Shown here: positions 13,099 through 21,753 of the stretch, one piece after another
Numbering within the stretch: the stretch's first letter is position 1
Layout of the letters: each line of letters opens with the position of its first letter
Origin: Streptomyces poriferorum
Lineage (GTDB): Bacteria; Actinomycetota; Actinomycetes; Streptomycetales; Streptomycetaceae
Direction: 5' to 3'
DNA: 37,164 nucleotides
Assembly: GCF_019399235.1 (NCBI RefSeq)
Contig: NZ_JAELVH010000157.1
Coordinates: forward strand, 1 to 37,164
Notes under the pieces: model-generated
What the model saw: the letters and a program-made list of their open reading frames with translations, nothing else
Databases searched by the model: none
What the model was told of the DNA's origin: nothing
Translations under genes and position numbers: made by a program

Positions 13099-15462
13099 TC
13101 AGCCCAGCGCGGGCGGAGCGTCCTCGGGCGAGGTGCCCCACGCCGACGGCTCGCTGCCCACGGTGAACGTGAGCGAGCGGGCCGAGCGGATGTCGTCCGT
13201 CGTGAGGTAGGTGCGCGACTGCTGCGCACCGTCGAGCCGCGCCGACTGGATGTAGCGGTCGGTGTCCGAGGCTCCGGGCGCGCTCACCGTGAGCGATCCG
13301 CGCGGGTAGTACCGGCGGTCGAGCTTGATGTCGACGCGCTCGAATGCCGGCGTGGACAGGCCCCAGGTGTCGGTGCCCGGCTGGACCGGGAAGACACCGA
13401 TCGAGGAGAGCACCATCCAGGCGGACATGGTGCCGAGGTCGTCGTTGCCCGTCATACCGGTCGGACCGTTGGTGAAGAGCGTCAGGGCGGCGTGGACCAC
13501 ATCGGTCGTCTTCCACGGCTGACCGGTGGACAGGTAGGTGTACGGGGCGATGAGGTCGGGCTCGTTCTGCGGGTTGTACTTGTCCGCGTTGTAGTACGCG
13601 TACGGGCCGTTGACCCAGACCTCGCGGGCGGTCTTCGCCGGGTCGGCGAGGAGCTTGTCGTACGCGAAGAAGGAGTCGAGCCGCTGGTTGGCGGCGTCCT
13701 TGCCGCCGATCAGGTCGACCATGCCGGGGATGTCCTGCGGCACCATCCACTGGTACTGCCAGGACGTGCCCTCGTGGAAGCCCTCGCTCTGCGCGGGGTC
13801 GGCCGGACCGGTGAAGGCGCCGGAGGCGTCACGGGCGCGGAAGAAGCCCGTGGAAGGGTCGAAGATCTTCCGGTAGTTCTGTGCGCGGGCGTCGTAGCGG
13901 GCGGCGTCGGCGTCGTGGCCGAGGTCGCGGGCCATCTCGGCGAGCATGCCGTCGGACAGGGCGTACTCCAGCGTGGCGGAGGCGCCGTGGTCGTAGTCGG
14001 AGTCGCCGGGCTTGGCGTGCGGACGGTCCTTGATGTAGGGGGCGTAGCCGTCCTTCAGGTACTCGGCGTTCGCTTCGCGGCCCACCGGCGCGGAGTCGGT
14101 GGCCGGCACCCCGTCGGCGTTCTTCTTCAGCGCGCGGTACGCCTCCTCCTCGTATCCCTTCAGCAGTCCCTGCTGGTAGGCGTTGGTGAGGAAGGGGGTG
14201 ACCGGGTCACCGGTCATGATGTTCGTCTCGACCGTGCCGTAGCCCCACTTGGGCAGCCAGCCGCTCTCGGCGTCGATCCGCAGGACGGATATCGCCATGT
14301 CGCGCGACTCGCGCGGGGCGAGCAGCGAGAGGAGCTGGGCCTGGGTGCGATAGGTGTCCCAGAGCGACCAGTTCTGGTAGTAGGTGAACGTCCCATGCGA
14401 GTCGACGGCGCGATGGGTCTTCTGGTCCCAGCCGGTGTAGCGGCCGTCGACGTCGCTGCCGACGTTGGGCGCGAGGAAGGACCGGTAGAGCGAGGAGTAG
14501 AACGTACGGCGGAGTTCGTCGCTGCCGCCCTGGGCCTTGACGCCTTCGAGGCGGTCCTCCCAGCTGCGCTGTGCGGCGCGCTCGACGCGGTCGAAGCTGT
14601 GGCCGCCCTCGGCACGGAGGTTGAGCGCGGCGCCCTTGGCATCGACGTAGCTCAGGGCCGTGGTGGCCTCGACGGTGCGGTCCTCGGTGGTGTCGAACCG
14701 CAGCCAGGCGCCGTTGCGGGCGTCGGTGGCCGAGGACTTCTTCGTGCCCTCGGTGACGGTGTCGCCGTTCCACGTGCCGGACGTGGTGAACGGCCGGTCG
14801 AAGTGGGTGACGGTGTAGACCGTGTACGGCTTGGTGTCCTGGCAGAAGCCACTGCCCGTGATCGCGGTCCGTACGGTGCGGTTGTCCAGGATCTCGACCT
14901 TGGACGACAGCGTCTTGTGCAGCGACTGGCCTGCGTTGAGCAGGACGTTGGCCTTGTCGGTGGCCGGGAAGGTGTAGCGCTGCACCCCGGTGCGCTGCGT
15001 CGCGGTCAGTTCCGCGTCGATACCGGTCTTCAGCCCGACCTTGTAGTAGCCGGGGCTCGCCTTCTCGTCGTCGTGGCTGAACTCGGCCGCGTACTTCGCG
15101 TAGTCGGTCTCGGTGACGTCACCGGTGGTGGGCAGGGTCGGCAGGTCGCCGCCCAGTCCGCAGCCGACGCCGGAGAGATGGACCGAGGAGAAGCCGCGGA
15201 TGTGGTTCTCGCCGTAGTCGTACCCGGTGTTGTGGCCGGTGTCCGGGGAGAGCTGCACCATGCCGAACGGCACGGAGGCGCCGGGGTAGGTGTTGCCCTC
15301 GTTCTGGGTGCCGATGAACGGGTTGACCAGGTCGGTCAGCCGGCCGTCGGCCCGGGGCGCGGCCTGGGCCGTGGCCCCGGTGGTGAGGACACCGCCCAGG
15401 AGCGCGGCGGCGGCGAGTGCGGCCGCCGGGCCGCGCAGGCGCGGCCGTGGGATCCGGTGCAT
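13099..15462 (-). CDS. secreted GH92 alpha-mannosidase
   Basis: The 787-residue protein has a signal peptide (about 1-35, arginine-rich, ending ATAQA). It then follows the GH92 pattern from VNPFIGTQNEGNTYPGASVP through GFSSVHLSGVGC, WSLWDTYRTQAQLLSLLAP, TNIMTGDPVTPFLTNAY and EGTSWQYQWMVPQD to TGNDDLGTMSAWMVLSSIG. GH92 enzymes are calcium-dependent inverting exo-alpha-mannosidases acting on fungal mannan or N-glycans. The Glu in EGTSWQYQW and the Asp pair in GNDD, both expected in the active site, are present. It acts outside the cell. ATG 15462 follows AAGGAG by 7 bases. A GACAACGTTGTC palindrome sits 16 bases upstream of the start. Its neighbour is the GH2 gene, 135 bases further upstream on the same strand, with a terminator between, so the two are transcribed separately. 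Confidence 0.94.
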   Translation of the reverse strand: MHRIPRPRLRGPAAALAAAALLGGVLTTGATAQAAPRADGRLTDLVNPFIGTQNEGNTYPGASVPFGMVQLSPDTGHNTGYDYGENHIRGFSSVHLSGVGCGLGGDLPTLPTTGDVTETDYAKYAAEFSHDDEKASPGYYKVGLKTGIDAELTATQRTGVQRYTFPATDKANVLLNAGQSLHKTLSSKVEILDNRTVRTAITGSGFCQDTKPYTVYTVTHFDRPFTTSGTWNGDTVTEGTKKSSATDARNGAWLRFDTTEDRTVEATTALSYVDAKGAALNLRAEGGHSFDRVERAAQRSWEDRLEGVKAQGGSDELRRTFYSSLYRSFLAPNVGSDVDGRYTGWDQKTHRAVDSHGTFTYYQNWSLWDTYRTQAQLLSLLAPRESRDMAISVLRIDAESGWLPKWGYGTVETNIMTGDPVTPFLTNAYQQGLLKGYEEEAYRALKKNADGVPATDSAPVGREANAEYLKDGYAPYIKDRPHAKPGDSDYDHGASATLEYALSDGMLAEMARDLGHDADAARYDARAQNYRKIFDPSTGFFRARDASGAFTGPADPAQSEGFHEGTSWQYQWMVPQDIPGMVDLIGGKDAANQRLDSFFAYDKLLADPAKTAREVWVNGPYAYYNADKYNPQNEPDLIAPYTYLSTGQPWKTTDVVHAALTLFTNGPTGMTGNDDLGTMSAWMVLSSIGVFPVQPGTDTWGLSTPAFERVDIKLDRRYYPRGSLTVSAPGASDTDRYIQSARLDGAQQSRTYLTTDDIRSARSLTFTVGSEPSAWGTSPEDAPPALG

Positions 15463-15477
15463 GGGGATACTCCTTAG

Positions 15478-15489
15478 GACAACGTTGTC
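15478..15489 (-). promoter_or_regulatory. CAACGTTG palindrome upstream of the GH92 gene
   Basis: GACAACGTTGTC is a perfect 12-bp palindrome with a central CG, the form bound by LacI/GalR-family repressors. It lies directly before the ribosome site of the GH92 gene. The same CAACGTTG core occurs upstream of the GH2 gene at 18247. Confidence 0.65.
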
Positions 15490-15540
15490 AGAGCGCGATC
15501 ATTCTTGGTTCCCCGTTGATCCACGTCAAGGGGTCGGACG

Positions 15541-15583
15541 GGCCGCTGTGGTCCGTCCCGCGCAGGGACGGACCACAGCGGCC
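15541..15583 (-). terminator. 19-bp perfect stem after the GH2 gene
   Basis: The 19 bases at 15541-15559 (GGCCGCTGTGGTCCGTCCC) pair perfectly with 15565-15583 around a 5-base loop. It starts 15 bases past the GH2 stop and separates that gene from the GH92 promoter. Confidence 0.88.
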
Positions 15584-15597
15584 TCGAAAGGTCGGAC

Positions 15598-18198
15598 CTA
15601 CAAGCAGCCAGCGACGACGTCCTTCGACGCATCGCGGATCAGCGCCTGCTGGGCGTCGTGGACCCGCTTCACATCGGGCTTGACGACCTTGCGGTCGTAG
15701 GTGAGCAGACCGTTCAGCTCGCCCTCCACATCGGAGATCTGCGTGTACACCGCGCCGTTGCCACCCTTGCAGGCCAGCGCGTGCACCTCGTCGAGCTTGG
15801 CCAGGTAGTCGTCGGTGTAGGTGGCCTGGTCGACCGCGATGTACGACTGCTGCACCGCCCAGGCGTGGCCGGGCACCGCGAGTCCGAGTCCGCCGTACTC
15901 GCCGCTCATCAGGGCCCGCCGGCCGTCAGGCTTCGGCAGCGCGGGGCTCGGATAGCCGTGCTCGTCGATGATGTCCCCGGTACCGCCGTCGGTACCCAGG
16001 TTGATCCCGGACATGCTGTTGATCAGGCGCGTCGGGTCCCAGGCCTTGGCCTGGTCGGCGATCCGGGCCTCGTCGTACTGGCCCCAGCCCTCGTTGAAGG
16101 TCACCCACATGACGATGGACGGGTGGCTGGAGTGTTCGTCGATCATCTCCTTCATTTCGTGCTCGTACTCGGCGCGGGCGGCGGCCGACGGGTTGACGGT
16201 GTTCATCGCCGGCATGTCCTGCCAGACCATCAGGCCCAGCTTGTCCGCCCAGTAGAACCAGCGGTCGGGCTCGACCTTGATGTGCTTGCGGACCGAGTTG
16301 AAGCCCATCGCCTTGTGCATCTTCAGGTCGTACGCGAGCGCCTCGTCGGTGGGAGCGGTGTGCAGCCCGTCCGGCCAGAACCCCTGGTCGAGCGTGGCCA
16401 TCATGAAGACCGGCTTGCCGTTGAGCATGGTGCGCGGAGTGCCGTTCACCTTCTCGACGGCGACGGACCGCATGCCGAAGTAGCTGCCGACCCGGTCGGA
16501 TCCGACCGTGACCTTGAGCTGGTAGAGGTGCGGATCGTCCGCGGACCACAGGTGCGGGTCGGGCACGGGCACCTTCAGTGCCGATCCGGTCCGCCCGGTG
16601 ACCGTACCCACCTTGCGCCTGCCGTCGTACGCGGTAGCCGTGACCGGCACACCGGCCCGCACCCCGCGCACCTCGACGGCGACGTTCTCGCCCGCGACGT
16701 CCGGGGTGAGCTTCAGCGAGTCCGCGTGGTCGGCCGCGACCGGCTCCATCCAGACGGTCTGCCAGATACCGGAGGACGGGGTGTACCAGATACCGCTCGG
16801 GTCCAGGCGCTGCTTGCCCATCGGCGGGTTCTCGCCGTCCTCGGCGTCGGTCGGGTCGTAGACGCCGACGATCAGCTCCTGGGTGCGGCCGGGCTTCAGC
16901 GCGTCGGTGACGTCTGCGCTGAACTTGTCGTAGCCGCCCTTGTGTTCGGTGACCTTGTGGCCGTTGACGTACACCTCGGACTGCCAGTCCACGGCGCCGA
17001 AGTTCAGCCGGAGCCGCTGCGCCGAGCCGACCTTCCAGTTCTTCGGGACGGTGAAGGTCCGGCGGTACCACATGCGGTCCTCGTGCCGTTCGATGCCGGA
17101 GAGCTGGGACTCGACCGGGTACGGGACGAGGATCTTCTCACCGAGCTTCCTGCCGACCGGCGGCTGCTCCCCCGCCTTCGCCGCGGCGAACTCCCACGAA
17201 CCGTTGAGGTTTTGCCAGTTGTCACGGGTGAGCTGCGGTCGCGGGTACTCCGGCAGAGCGTTCTTCGGTCCGACCTCATCGGCCCATGCGGTGCGGAGCT
17301 GGTACGTGGAGCGGTTGGGCCCGCTGGACCAGAAGGCGCCGACCTGCGTGCCGTCCTCGCCGGCCAGTGCGCCGTCCCCGTCGTAGCGGATGTCGGCCAG
17401 GCCCTTGGCGTCACCGGCCTTGTTCCCGACGACCGGTTCCTTGAGGGCGACGGTCAGGCTGCGCGGGTCGGCCGGATCCGCCTCGACCGCCCCGAGCGGC
17501 CACTCGGCCCCGCCGATCACGGCGTCGAGGTGGTTCACCAGACCGGCCGGAAGGGCGCCGAGCTTCTGGGCGAAGTCGAGCTTGAGGGTGCGGCCGTCGG
17601 CGAGCACGGTGGCGCCGATGGCGCCGTCGTACGCGAAGTCGTCCGGCAGCCGGAAGGCGGACTGCGGTACGGGCACCTTGGTGCCGCCCGGTTCGGTCCA
17701 CTTGAGGTGGAGGTTGGAGCCGCCCTGGTGCTCGAAGTACTCGACCTTGAAGTCGTAGGCGGTCCCCGCGGTCAACTCGACCGGCTGGGAGGTCTGTTCC
17801 TTCTCCCAGTCGTCGACCCAGTGGTCGATGACCGGCTTCCCGTCGATCCAGAGGCGGAAGCCGTTGTCCCCGATCATGGAGAACGTATGGGCGCCGGACT
17901 TCTCCGGGACGATCTTCCCGGTCCACCGGATGCTGGCGTCGTCGGCCTGGCCGGTGGCCGAACTCAGCCGCGATTCCAGGGTCGGGAAGTCGATGGAGGG
18001 GTCGAAGCCGGTGGCCTTGAGCGTTCCGAAGTCGAAGGCCCCCGGGGCGGACTGGGTGTAGTACTCCCCCTTCAGCCCCTGCACTTCGGAGGCGGCTCCG
18101 GGGTCCTGGCCGGCTGCCGAAGCGGCGGGTACGGCGGACAGACCGGCGGCTCCCACGGCAGCTGCCAGGAACAGAATCAGTCTCTTGTCGATGCGCAC
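15598..18198 (-). CDS. secreted PA14-GH2 glycoside hydrolase
   Basis: The 866-residue protein has a signal peptide (1-28, LSAVPAASAA) and a PA14 carbohydrate-binding domain (about 40-180, with GLKGEYYTQSAPGAFDFG, IRWTGKI, IGDNGFRLWIDG and NLHLKWTEPG). A GH2 jelly-roll and immunoglobulin-like region follows (MWYRRTFTVP, DWQSEVYVNG, GIWQTVWMEPV), then the GH2 barrel (FNSVRKHIKVEPDRW, VWQDMPAMN). The acid/base is the Glu in FNEGWGQYD and the nucleophile is probably the Glu in MSGEYGG. GH2 covers beta-galactosidase, beta-mannosidase and beta-glucuronidase, and the substrate cannot be fixed here. Beside the alpha-mannosidase, mannose-containing glycans are likely. GTG 18198 follows AAGGAGG by 4 bases. 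A CAACGTTG palindrome lies 49 bases upstream. Confidence 0.9.
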   Translation of the reverse strand: MRIDKRLILFLAAAVGAAGLSAVPAASAAGQDPGAASEVQGLKGEYYTQSAPGAFDFGTLKATGFDPSIDFPTLESRLSSATGQADDASIRWTGKIVPEKSGAHTFSMIGDNGFRLWIDGKPVIDHWVDDWEKEQTSQPVELTAGTAYDFKVEYFEHQGGSNLHLKWTEPGGTKVPVPQSAFRLPDDFAYDGAIGATVLADGRTLKLDFAQKLGALPAGLVNHLDAVIGGAEWPLGAVEADPADPRSLTVALKEPVVGNKAGDAKGLADIRYDGDGALAGEDGTQVGAFWSSGPNRSTYQLRTAWADEVGPKNALPEYPRPQLTRDNWQNLNGSWEFAAAKAGEQPPVGRKLGEKILVPYPVESQLSGIERHEDRMWYRRTFTVPKNWKVGSAQRLRLNFGAVDWQSEVYVNGHKVTEHKGGYDKFSADVTDALKPGRTQELIVGVYDPTDAEDGENPPMGKQRLDPSGIWYTPSSGIWQTVWMEPVAADHADSLKLTPDVAGENVAVEVRGVRAGVPVTATAYDGRRKVGTVTGRTGSALKVPVPDPHLWSADDPHLYQLKVTVGSDRVGSYFGMRSVAVEKVNGTPRTMLNGKPVFMMATLDQGFWPDGLHTAPTDEALAYDLKMHKAMGFNSVRKHIKVEPDRWFYWADKLGLMVWQDMPAMNTVNPSAAARAEYEHEMKEMIDEHSSHPSIVMWVTFNEGWGQYDEARIADQAKAWDPTRLINSMSGINLGTDGGTGDIIDEHGYPSPALPKPDGRRALMSGEYGGLGLAVPGHAWAVQQSYIAVDQATYTDDYLAKLDEVHALACKGGNGAVYTQISDVEGELNGLLTYDRKVVKPDVKRVHDAQQALIRDASKDVVAGCL

Positions 18199-18246
18199 GG
18201 ATCCTCCTTGGTGAGGAAGGGTGGCGGCTCGTTGCAGCACGATGTA

Positions 18247-18254
18247 CAACGTTG
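18247..18254 (-). promoter_or_regulatory. CAACGTTG palindrome upstream of the GH2 gene
   Basis: TACAACGTTGGA is a near-palindrome with the perfect 8-base core CAACGTTG. It shares that core with the GH92 site at 15478-15489 and lies in the GH2 leader. A shared LacI-type regulator for both genes is inferred. The LacI gene in this window is 7.7 kb away and sits beside a different palindrome, so the regulator may be encoded elsewhere. Confidence 0.5.
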
Positions 18255-18436
18255 GAAGGAAAGGCAGTTGGCATGACAGCACGCCGAACGCGGCGCTGTC
18301 CAGGTCCATGACAAGCCCGGATGCGGAGCGGAGGAATACCGGAAGAGCCCACGTCAGAGCTCTGTGAACGGCGGCGCGGACCGGATCACCACGCCGTCCA
18401 TCGGCATGCCCGGAAGGCGCCCGGCAAGGGCGTGGA

Positions 18437-19087
18437 TCAGACGAGTTGGTAGAGACTCTTGGCGACCAGCCACAGGCCCGCCAGCAGGGAGAGCGTCACG
18501 ATCGCCTGGTCCTGATGGCTCTCCGTCCAGTCGCGCAGCGCGCCCAGCCTCGCCCGGGCCTCCGTGGGCCGGAACGTCGCGTACAGCAACATCGCCAGCA
18601 GGCCGGAGGTCGCCAGCAGGCAGAAGACGAAGAGCGCCACGTACGAGCCGATGGAGGACAGGTGCGCCTGAACCACCGTGGCGGCTCCCGCGGCGACGAG
18701 GCCCCACGGCTGCAGGACGACGCCCAGGCCGGCCGCGGTCCACAGCGAGGCGTTGTCCAGCCGTGACAGCCACTTCGGGGACCGGCGCGGGCGGCTGCCC
18801 CGCCGCCTCTTCCGCTCCGCATAGACCACCATCCCGATGCCCAGCGCCAGTTTGAGCGCCAGGGCCGCCGTGGAGGGGGCGCTGCGAGGGGCGGGCGGCT
18901 TGCCGCCGGTCAGCAGGATCACCGCGGCCAGCACGAGGACCAGGCAGCCGAGCCAGGCAAGGACGAACGCGAGCCCCTTGCGTACGCCACGGGGCGTGGA
19001 GAGCAGGAGGATGAACGCGCTGTTGTGCAGGGGCCCCAGGTTGATGGCCAGCCCGATGATGACCAGATCAAGAACCATGCGCGGCAC
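18437..19087 (-). CDS. Sap/GAP-family multi-pass membrane protein
   Basis: The 216-residue protein has about six hydrophobic segments. It opens MPRMVLDLVIIGLAINLGPL, followed by STPRGVRKGLAFVLAWLGCL, a basic cytoplasmic loop (YAERKRRRGSRPRRSPKW), then NASLWTAAGLGVVLQPWGLV and SLYQLV at the end. This matches the Sap family (sulfolipid-1-addressing protein, SfLAP/GAP) of mycobacteria and streptomycetes, thought to help move lipids or other envelope material. GTG 19087 has GAGGG about 7 bases upstream. ATG 19078 is the alternative. The start codon lies at the edge of a 102-bp tandem repeat that must contain or interrupt its promoter. Confidence 0.82.
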   Translation of the reverse strand: MPRMVLDLVIIGLAINLGPLHNSAFILLLSTPRGVRKGLAFVLAWLGCLVLVLAAVILLTGGKPPAPRSAPSTAALALKLALGIGMVVYAERKRRRGSRPRRSPKWLSRLDNASLWTAAGLGVVLQPWGLVAAGAATVVQAHLSSIGSYVALFVFCLLATSGLLAMLLYATFRPTEARARLGALRDWTESHQDQAIVTLSLLAGLWLVAKSLYQLV

Positions 19088-19287
19088 CGATCACCCTCGC
19101 GGTGCAGGCACGCGGCCCCGCACCGATGATCCTCACGGCGCCGTGCCCGGTGCCCGGGCTCCTCCCGGTGCGGGCACCGGGCCCCGCACCGATCACCCTC
19201 GCGGTGCAGGCACGCGGCCCCGCACCGATGATCCTCACCGCGCCGTGCCCGGTGCCCGGGCTCCTCCCGGTGCGGGCACCGGGCCCT
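19084..19287. repeat. 102-bp tandem repeat, two copies
   Basis: The 102-base unit starting GCACCGATCACCCTCGCGGT at 19084 is repeated at 19186 with about two differences. Because 102 is a multiple of 3, the minus strand stays open and would encode a 34-residue Cys/His/Arg-rich repeat (CPHREEPGHRARR ... DHRCGAACLHRE). That frame starts near 19413 and runs into the Sap gene out of frame. It has no ribosome site that I can see and has weak third-position bias, so I treat it as non-coding. From 19288 to 19494 I see no gene. Confidence 0.8.
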
Positions 19288-19494
19288 GCACACTTCGTCT
19301 TCCCAGTGCGGTGCCCCATGCCCGAGCTCCTCGTCGCAGAGATGAATCCGTCCTCCGTCGACTTCGTAGCCCGTTGGCCGTCCCCCCGCCGCCGTACGTG
19401 CCGAACCGCTCACGAGAGAGACCCGAAAGGCTCTGTCGTGCTTCCGCCCCCGCCTTCTCGGCCGGGACGCCCGGGCCGGGAACTTCCGTTTCGA

Positions 19495-20208
19495 TCAGGC
19501 CGGATCCGAACGAGAGGTTCCAGGTCGTGGCGCCTCGTCGAAGACGCAGTCGCCGCACAGCCCACCGCCCGGCACGCGGTAGTAGAGGCAGCACGTGCTC
19601 CTGCGGTAAGCCGGTCCGTGCGGTGCGCCCGTGCCGCGCAGATCCGGGTGGTCGAAGAGTTCGGCGGCCAGGGCGCGGGTGCGCGCGGCGGCGTCGGGCC
19701 TGCCATGGGTGCGCGCCCACACCATCAGTTGGCGCACGGCTCCCGCCAGCGCCGATCCGGCGTTGCCCCACAGCAGCCGGAGCGGCACGGGGGTGTCCCG
19801 GCGCACCGCCTCGCCGAGCGGGACGAGATGGCCGTACTGGACGACGTCCCGGATCCCGGCTGCCGAGCCCGGAAGCACGGTCCGCCCGTCGAGCCACAGG
19901 TCGTCCGGGGCGGGCAGCCGGGGGTCCCAGTGGAGGTCCTCGGCCCGCAGGGCCGGGACGCCGGCCGAGAGGACCGCGGACCCGAGCGCCGTCGACCACA
20001 GCCGCGCGGCCAGCCCCAGATGCGCGACGGAGGCGGCGACGCGTCGTTCGGTCGTCCCGAGCCGCGCCGCGACGGTGTCGATGCGGCCCGTGAGCGGTGC
20101 GTCCTCTCCCGCGTACAGCCGTGCCAGCGCAAGATGCCCGCCCTCGGGCACCGGGGTCGTCCGCAACGCGAAGAACCCGCCCGGACCTGCCTCTTCGTTC
20201 CCGTCCAT
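19495..20208 (-). CDS. FhuF-like [2Fe-2S] protein (ferric siderophore reductase type)
   Basis: The 237-residue protein ends with the FhuF cysteine motif: RRSTCCLYYRVPGGGLCGDC, that is CC-x10-C-x2-C, which binds a [2Fe-2S] cluster in FhuF reductases. Upstream, ALAGAVRQLMVWARTHGRPD and LWGNAGSALAGA fit the helical core of that family. These proteins reduce ferric siderophores in the cytoplasm to release iron. ATG 20208 has GGGAGG about 10 bases upstream. The frame is open to 20286 but the extra residues look non-coding. No siderophore genes are adjacent, so the partner siderophore is unknown. Confidence 0.82.
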   Translation of the reverse strand: MDGNEEAGPGGFFALRTTPVPEGGHLALARLYAGEDAPLTGRIDTVAARLGTTERRVAASVAHLGLAARLWSTALGSAVLSAGVPALRAEDLHWDPRLPAPDDLWLDGRTVLPGSAAGIRDVVQYGHLVPLGEAVRRDTPVPLRLLWGNAGSALAGAVRQLMVWARTHGRPDAAARTRALAAELFDHPDLRGTGAPHGPAYRRSTCCLYYRVPGGGLCGDCVFDEAPRPGTSRSDPA

Positions 20209-20433
20209 CGCGCTGCCGCCTCCCCGATCCACCGGCCACCTGGTGTGACGCCACGGGCACCGGCAGTGCCGCGGCTCGCGGTTCACCGTATCCGTGCGGG
20301 ATGATCGTTCTGACGTCGGCCGCGAGGAGGACTACCGTCGGGAGGAGGACACCGGGACTACTCCCGTACTACCAAAGCAGTAGGCCGAATCGCCGTCTCA
20401 GGGACGACGACGCGGCGGCTTTGAAGGGAGATC

Positions 20434-21753
20434 GTGGTGTACATGAGTTCCCTCGCGCTGTCCGTGCTGCTGTCACTGGTCTCCGCGGTCGCCTACGCGG
20501 CCGGGGCGATCGTCCAGGAGCGCGTGGCCACGGCCTCCGACGGCCGCTCACTCGCACCTCTGCGCAACCGGGTCTGGTGGGCCGCGGTGGCCCTGAACGG
20601 CGTGGGCGCCGTCCTGCACGTGGTGGCGCTGGCCTACGGCCCGCTCAGCCTCGTGCAGCCGCTGGGCGCCCTGACCATTGTCTTCGCCCTGCCGATGGCC
20701 GCTCTCTTCGTACGCCGCAGGGCCGGGGCGACCGCCTGGCGCGGCGCGCTCATGGCGACGGTGGGGCTTGCGGGACTGCTGGCCCTGACCGGAGGGTCCG
20801 ACGCGCAGTCCCTCGGCGGGCCCGAGCAACTGATGCTCGCGATCGTGACATTCGGCGCGGTGGCCGCGCTGATGCTGGTCGCGAAGGCCATACGCCGGCC
20901 GGTGATACGCAGCGTGGTCCTGGCCGGAGCGGCGGGTGTCGCCTTCGGTATCGCGTCCGTGTTCACGAAGACCGTGGCCATGCAGTGGACCTCGGGCGAG
21001 GTGGGCGCGGGTCTGCCGACGCTGCTCGTGATCGCGGCGCTCGCGGGGGCCGGACTGCTGCTGTCCCAGGCCGCGTACCGCGGCGCGGGTCTGACGGCAC
21101 CGCTCGCCACGGTGACGGTGGTGAACCCGGTGGTGGCCGCCGCGGTCGGCATCACGCTGTTCGGTGAGCAGTTCCGGCACGGCACCGCCGGCACGTTGCT
21201 CGCCCTCGCCTGCGGGGCCGTGGCGGCCGGCGGGCTGATCATGCTCACCACGGAGCGGATGAGCGCGGAGCGCCGCGAAAGCCGGCGGACCGCCGTCGGC
21301 GAGCACCCGCAGGGCGATGCCCACGCGGGCCAGGAACCCGGTGGCGCGACCGTCGCCGCACGTCCGCCGGGAGCCCTGCCTGTCGGCGCCTCCGGCGAGG
21401 ACGCGGCGGATTTCGCCGGGCCCGCCGGCTCGCCGGACCCGGCGGGCGCACCGAACGGCCCGGCGGGCACGGTGCCCCGGCCGGTCCGGGCGACGACGCC
21501 GACCGTGGTGGCCTTTCCCGAGCCCGTGGCGCCGACACCGGCGGCGGCCGCGGGAACGTATCCCACGCCTCTGCCGGTGACGGTGCGGAAGCCGCTGGAG
21601 CGCCGGGTGGGCCGGGCGGAGTTCGGACCGGATCCGCGGCCGCCCGGCGGCGGCGCGCGCAGGGGCGCGTCCTCCACGGGGTCCACCGCATCTGCCGCCG
21701 CGGCCGGTGACCGGCCCGGCATTCAGACCTTGACGCCGCCCGCCCTGAGGTAG
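20434..21753 (+). CDS. EamA/DMT-like membrane transporter with long disordered tail
   Basis: The first 280 residues hold about nine to ten membrane segments, starting LALSVLLSLVSAVAYAAGAI and including ALAYGPLSLVQPLGALTIVF, GLTAPLATVTVVNPVVAAAV and GTLLALACGAVAAGGLIML. This is the layout of DMT (EamA-like) proteins. The substrate is unknown. About 160 C-terminal residues are Pro/Ala/Gly/Thr-rich and look disordered. GTG 20434 and GTG 20437 both follow GGGAG, and ATG 20443 is also possible. The last 31 bases overlap the end of the convergent hydrolase gene. Confidence 0.82.
   Translation: MVYMSSLALSVLLSLVSAVAYAAGAIVQERVATASDGRSLAPLRNRVWWAAVALNGVGAVLHVVALAYGPLSLVQPLGALTIVFALPMAALFVRRRAGATAWRGALMATVGLAGLLALTGGSDAQSLGGPEQLMLAIVTFGAVAALMLVAKAIRRPVIRSVVLAGAAGVAFGIASVFTKTVAMQWTSGEVGAGLPTLLVIAALAGAGLLLSQAAYRGAGLTAPLATVTVVNPVVAAAVGITLFGEQFRHGTAGTLLALACGAVAAGGLIMLTTERMSAERRESRRTAVGEHPQGDAHAGQEPGGATVAARPPGALPVGASGEDAADFAGPAGSPDPAGAPNGPAGTVPRPVRATTPTVVAFPEPVAPTPAAAAGTYPTPLPVTVRKPLERRVGRAEFGPDPRPPGGGARRGASSTGSTASAAAAGDRPGIQTLTPPALR

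Noticed and set aside
13492..18276. Very long plus-strand frames (over 600 residues) opposite GH92 and GH2
   Set aside because: They mirror real genes with signal peptides and catalytic motifs. Their own products are Val/Gly/Arg-rich with no domain.
18919..19413. Cys-rich 34-residue repeat protein as a real gene
   Set aside because: No ribosome site, weak third-position bias, and it overlaps the Sap gene in another frame. Kept only as a finding to test.
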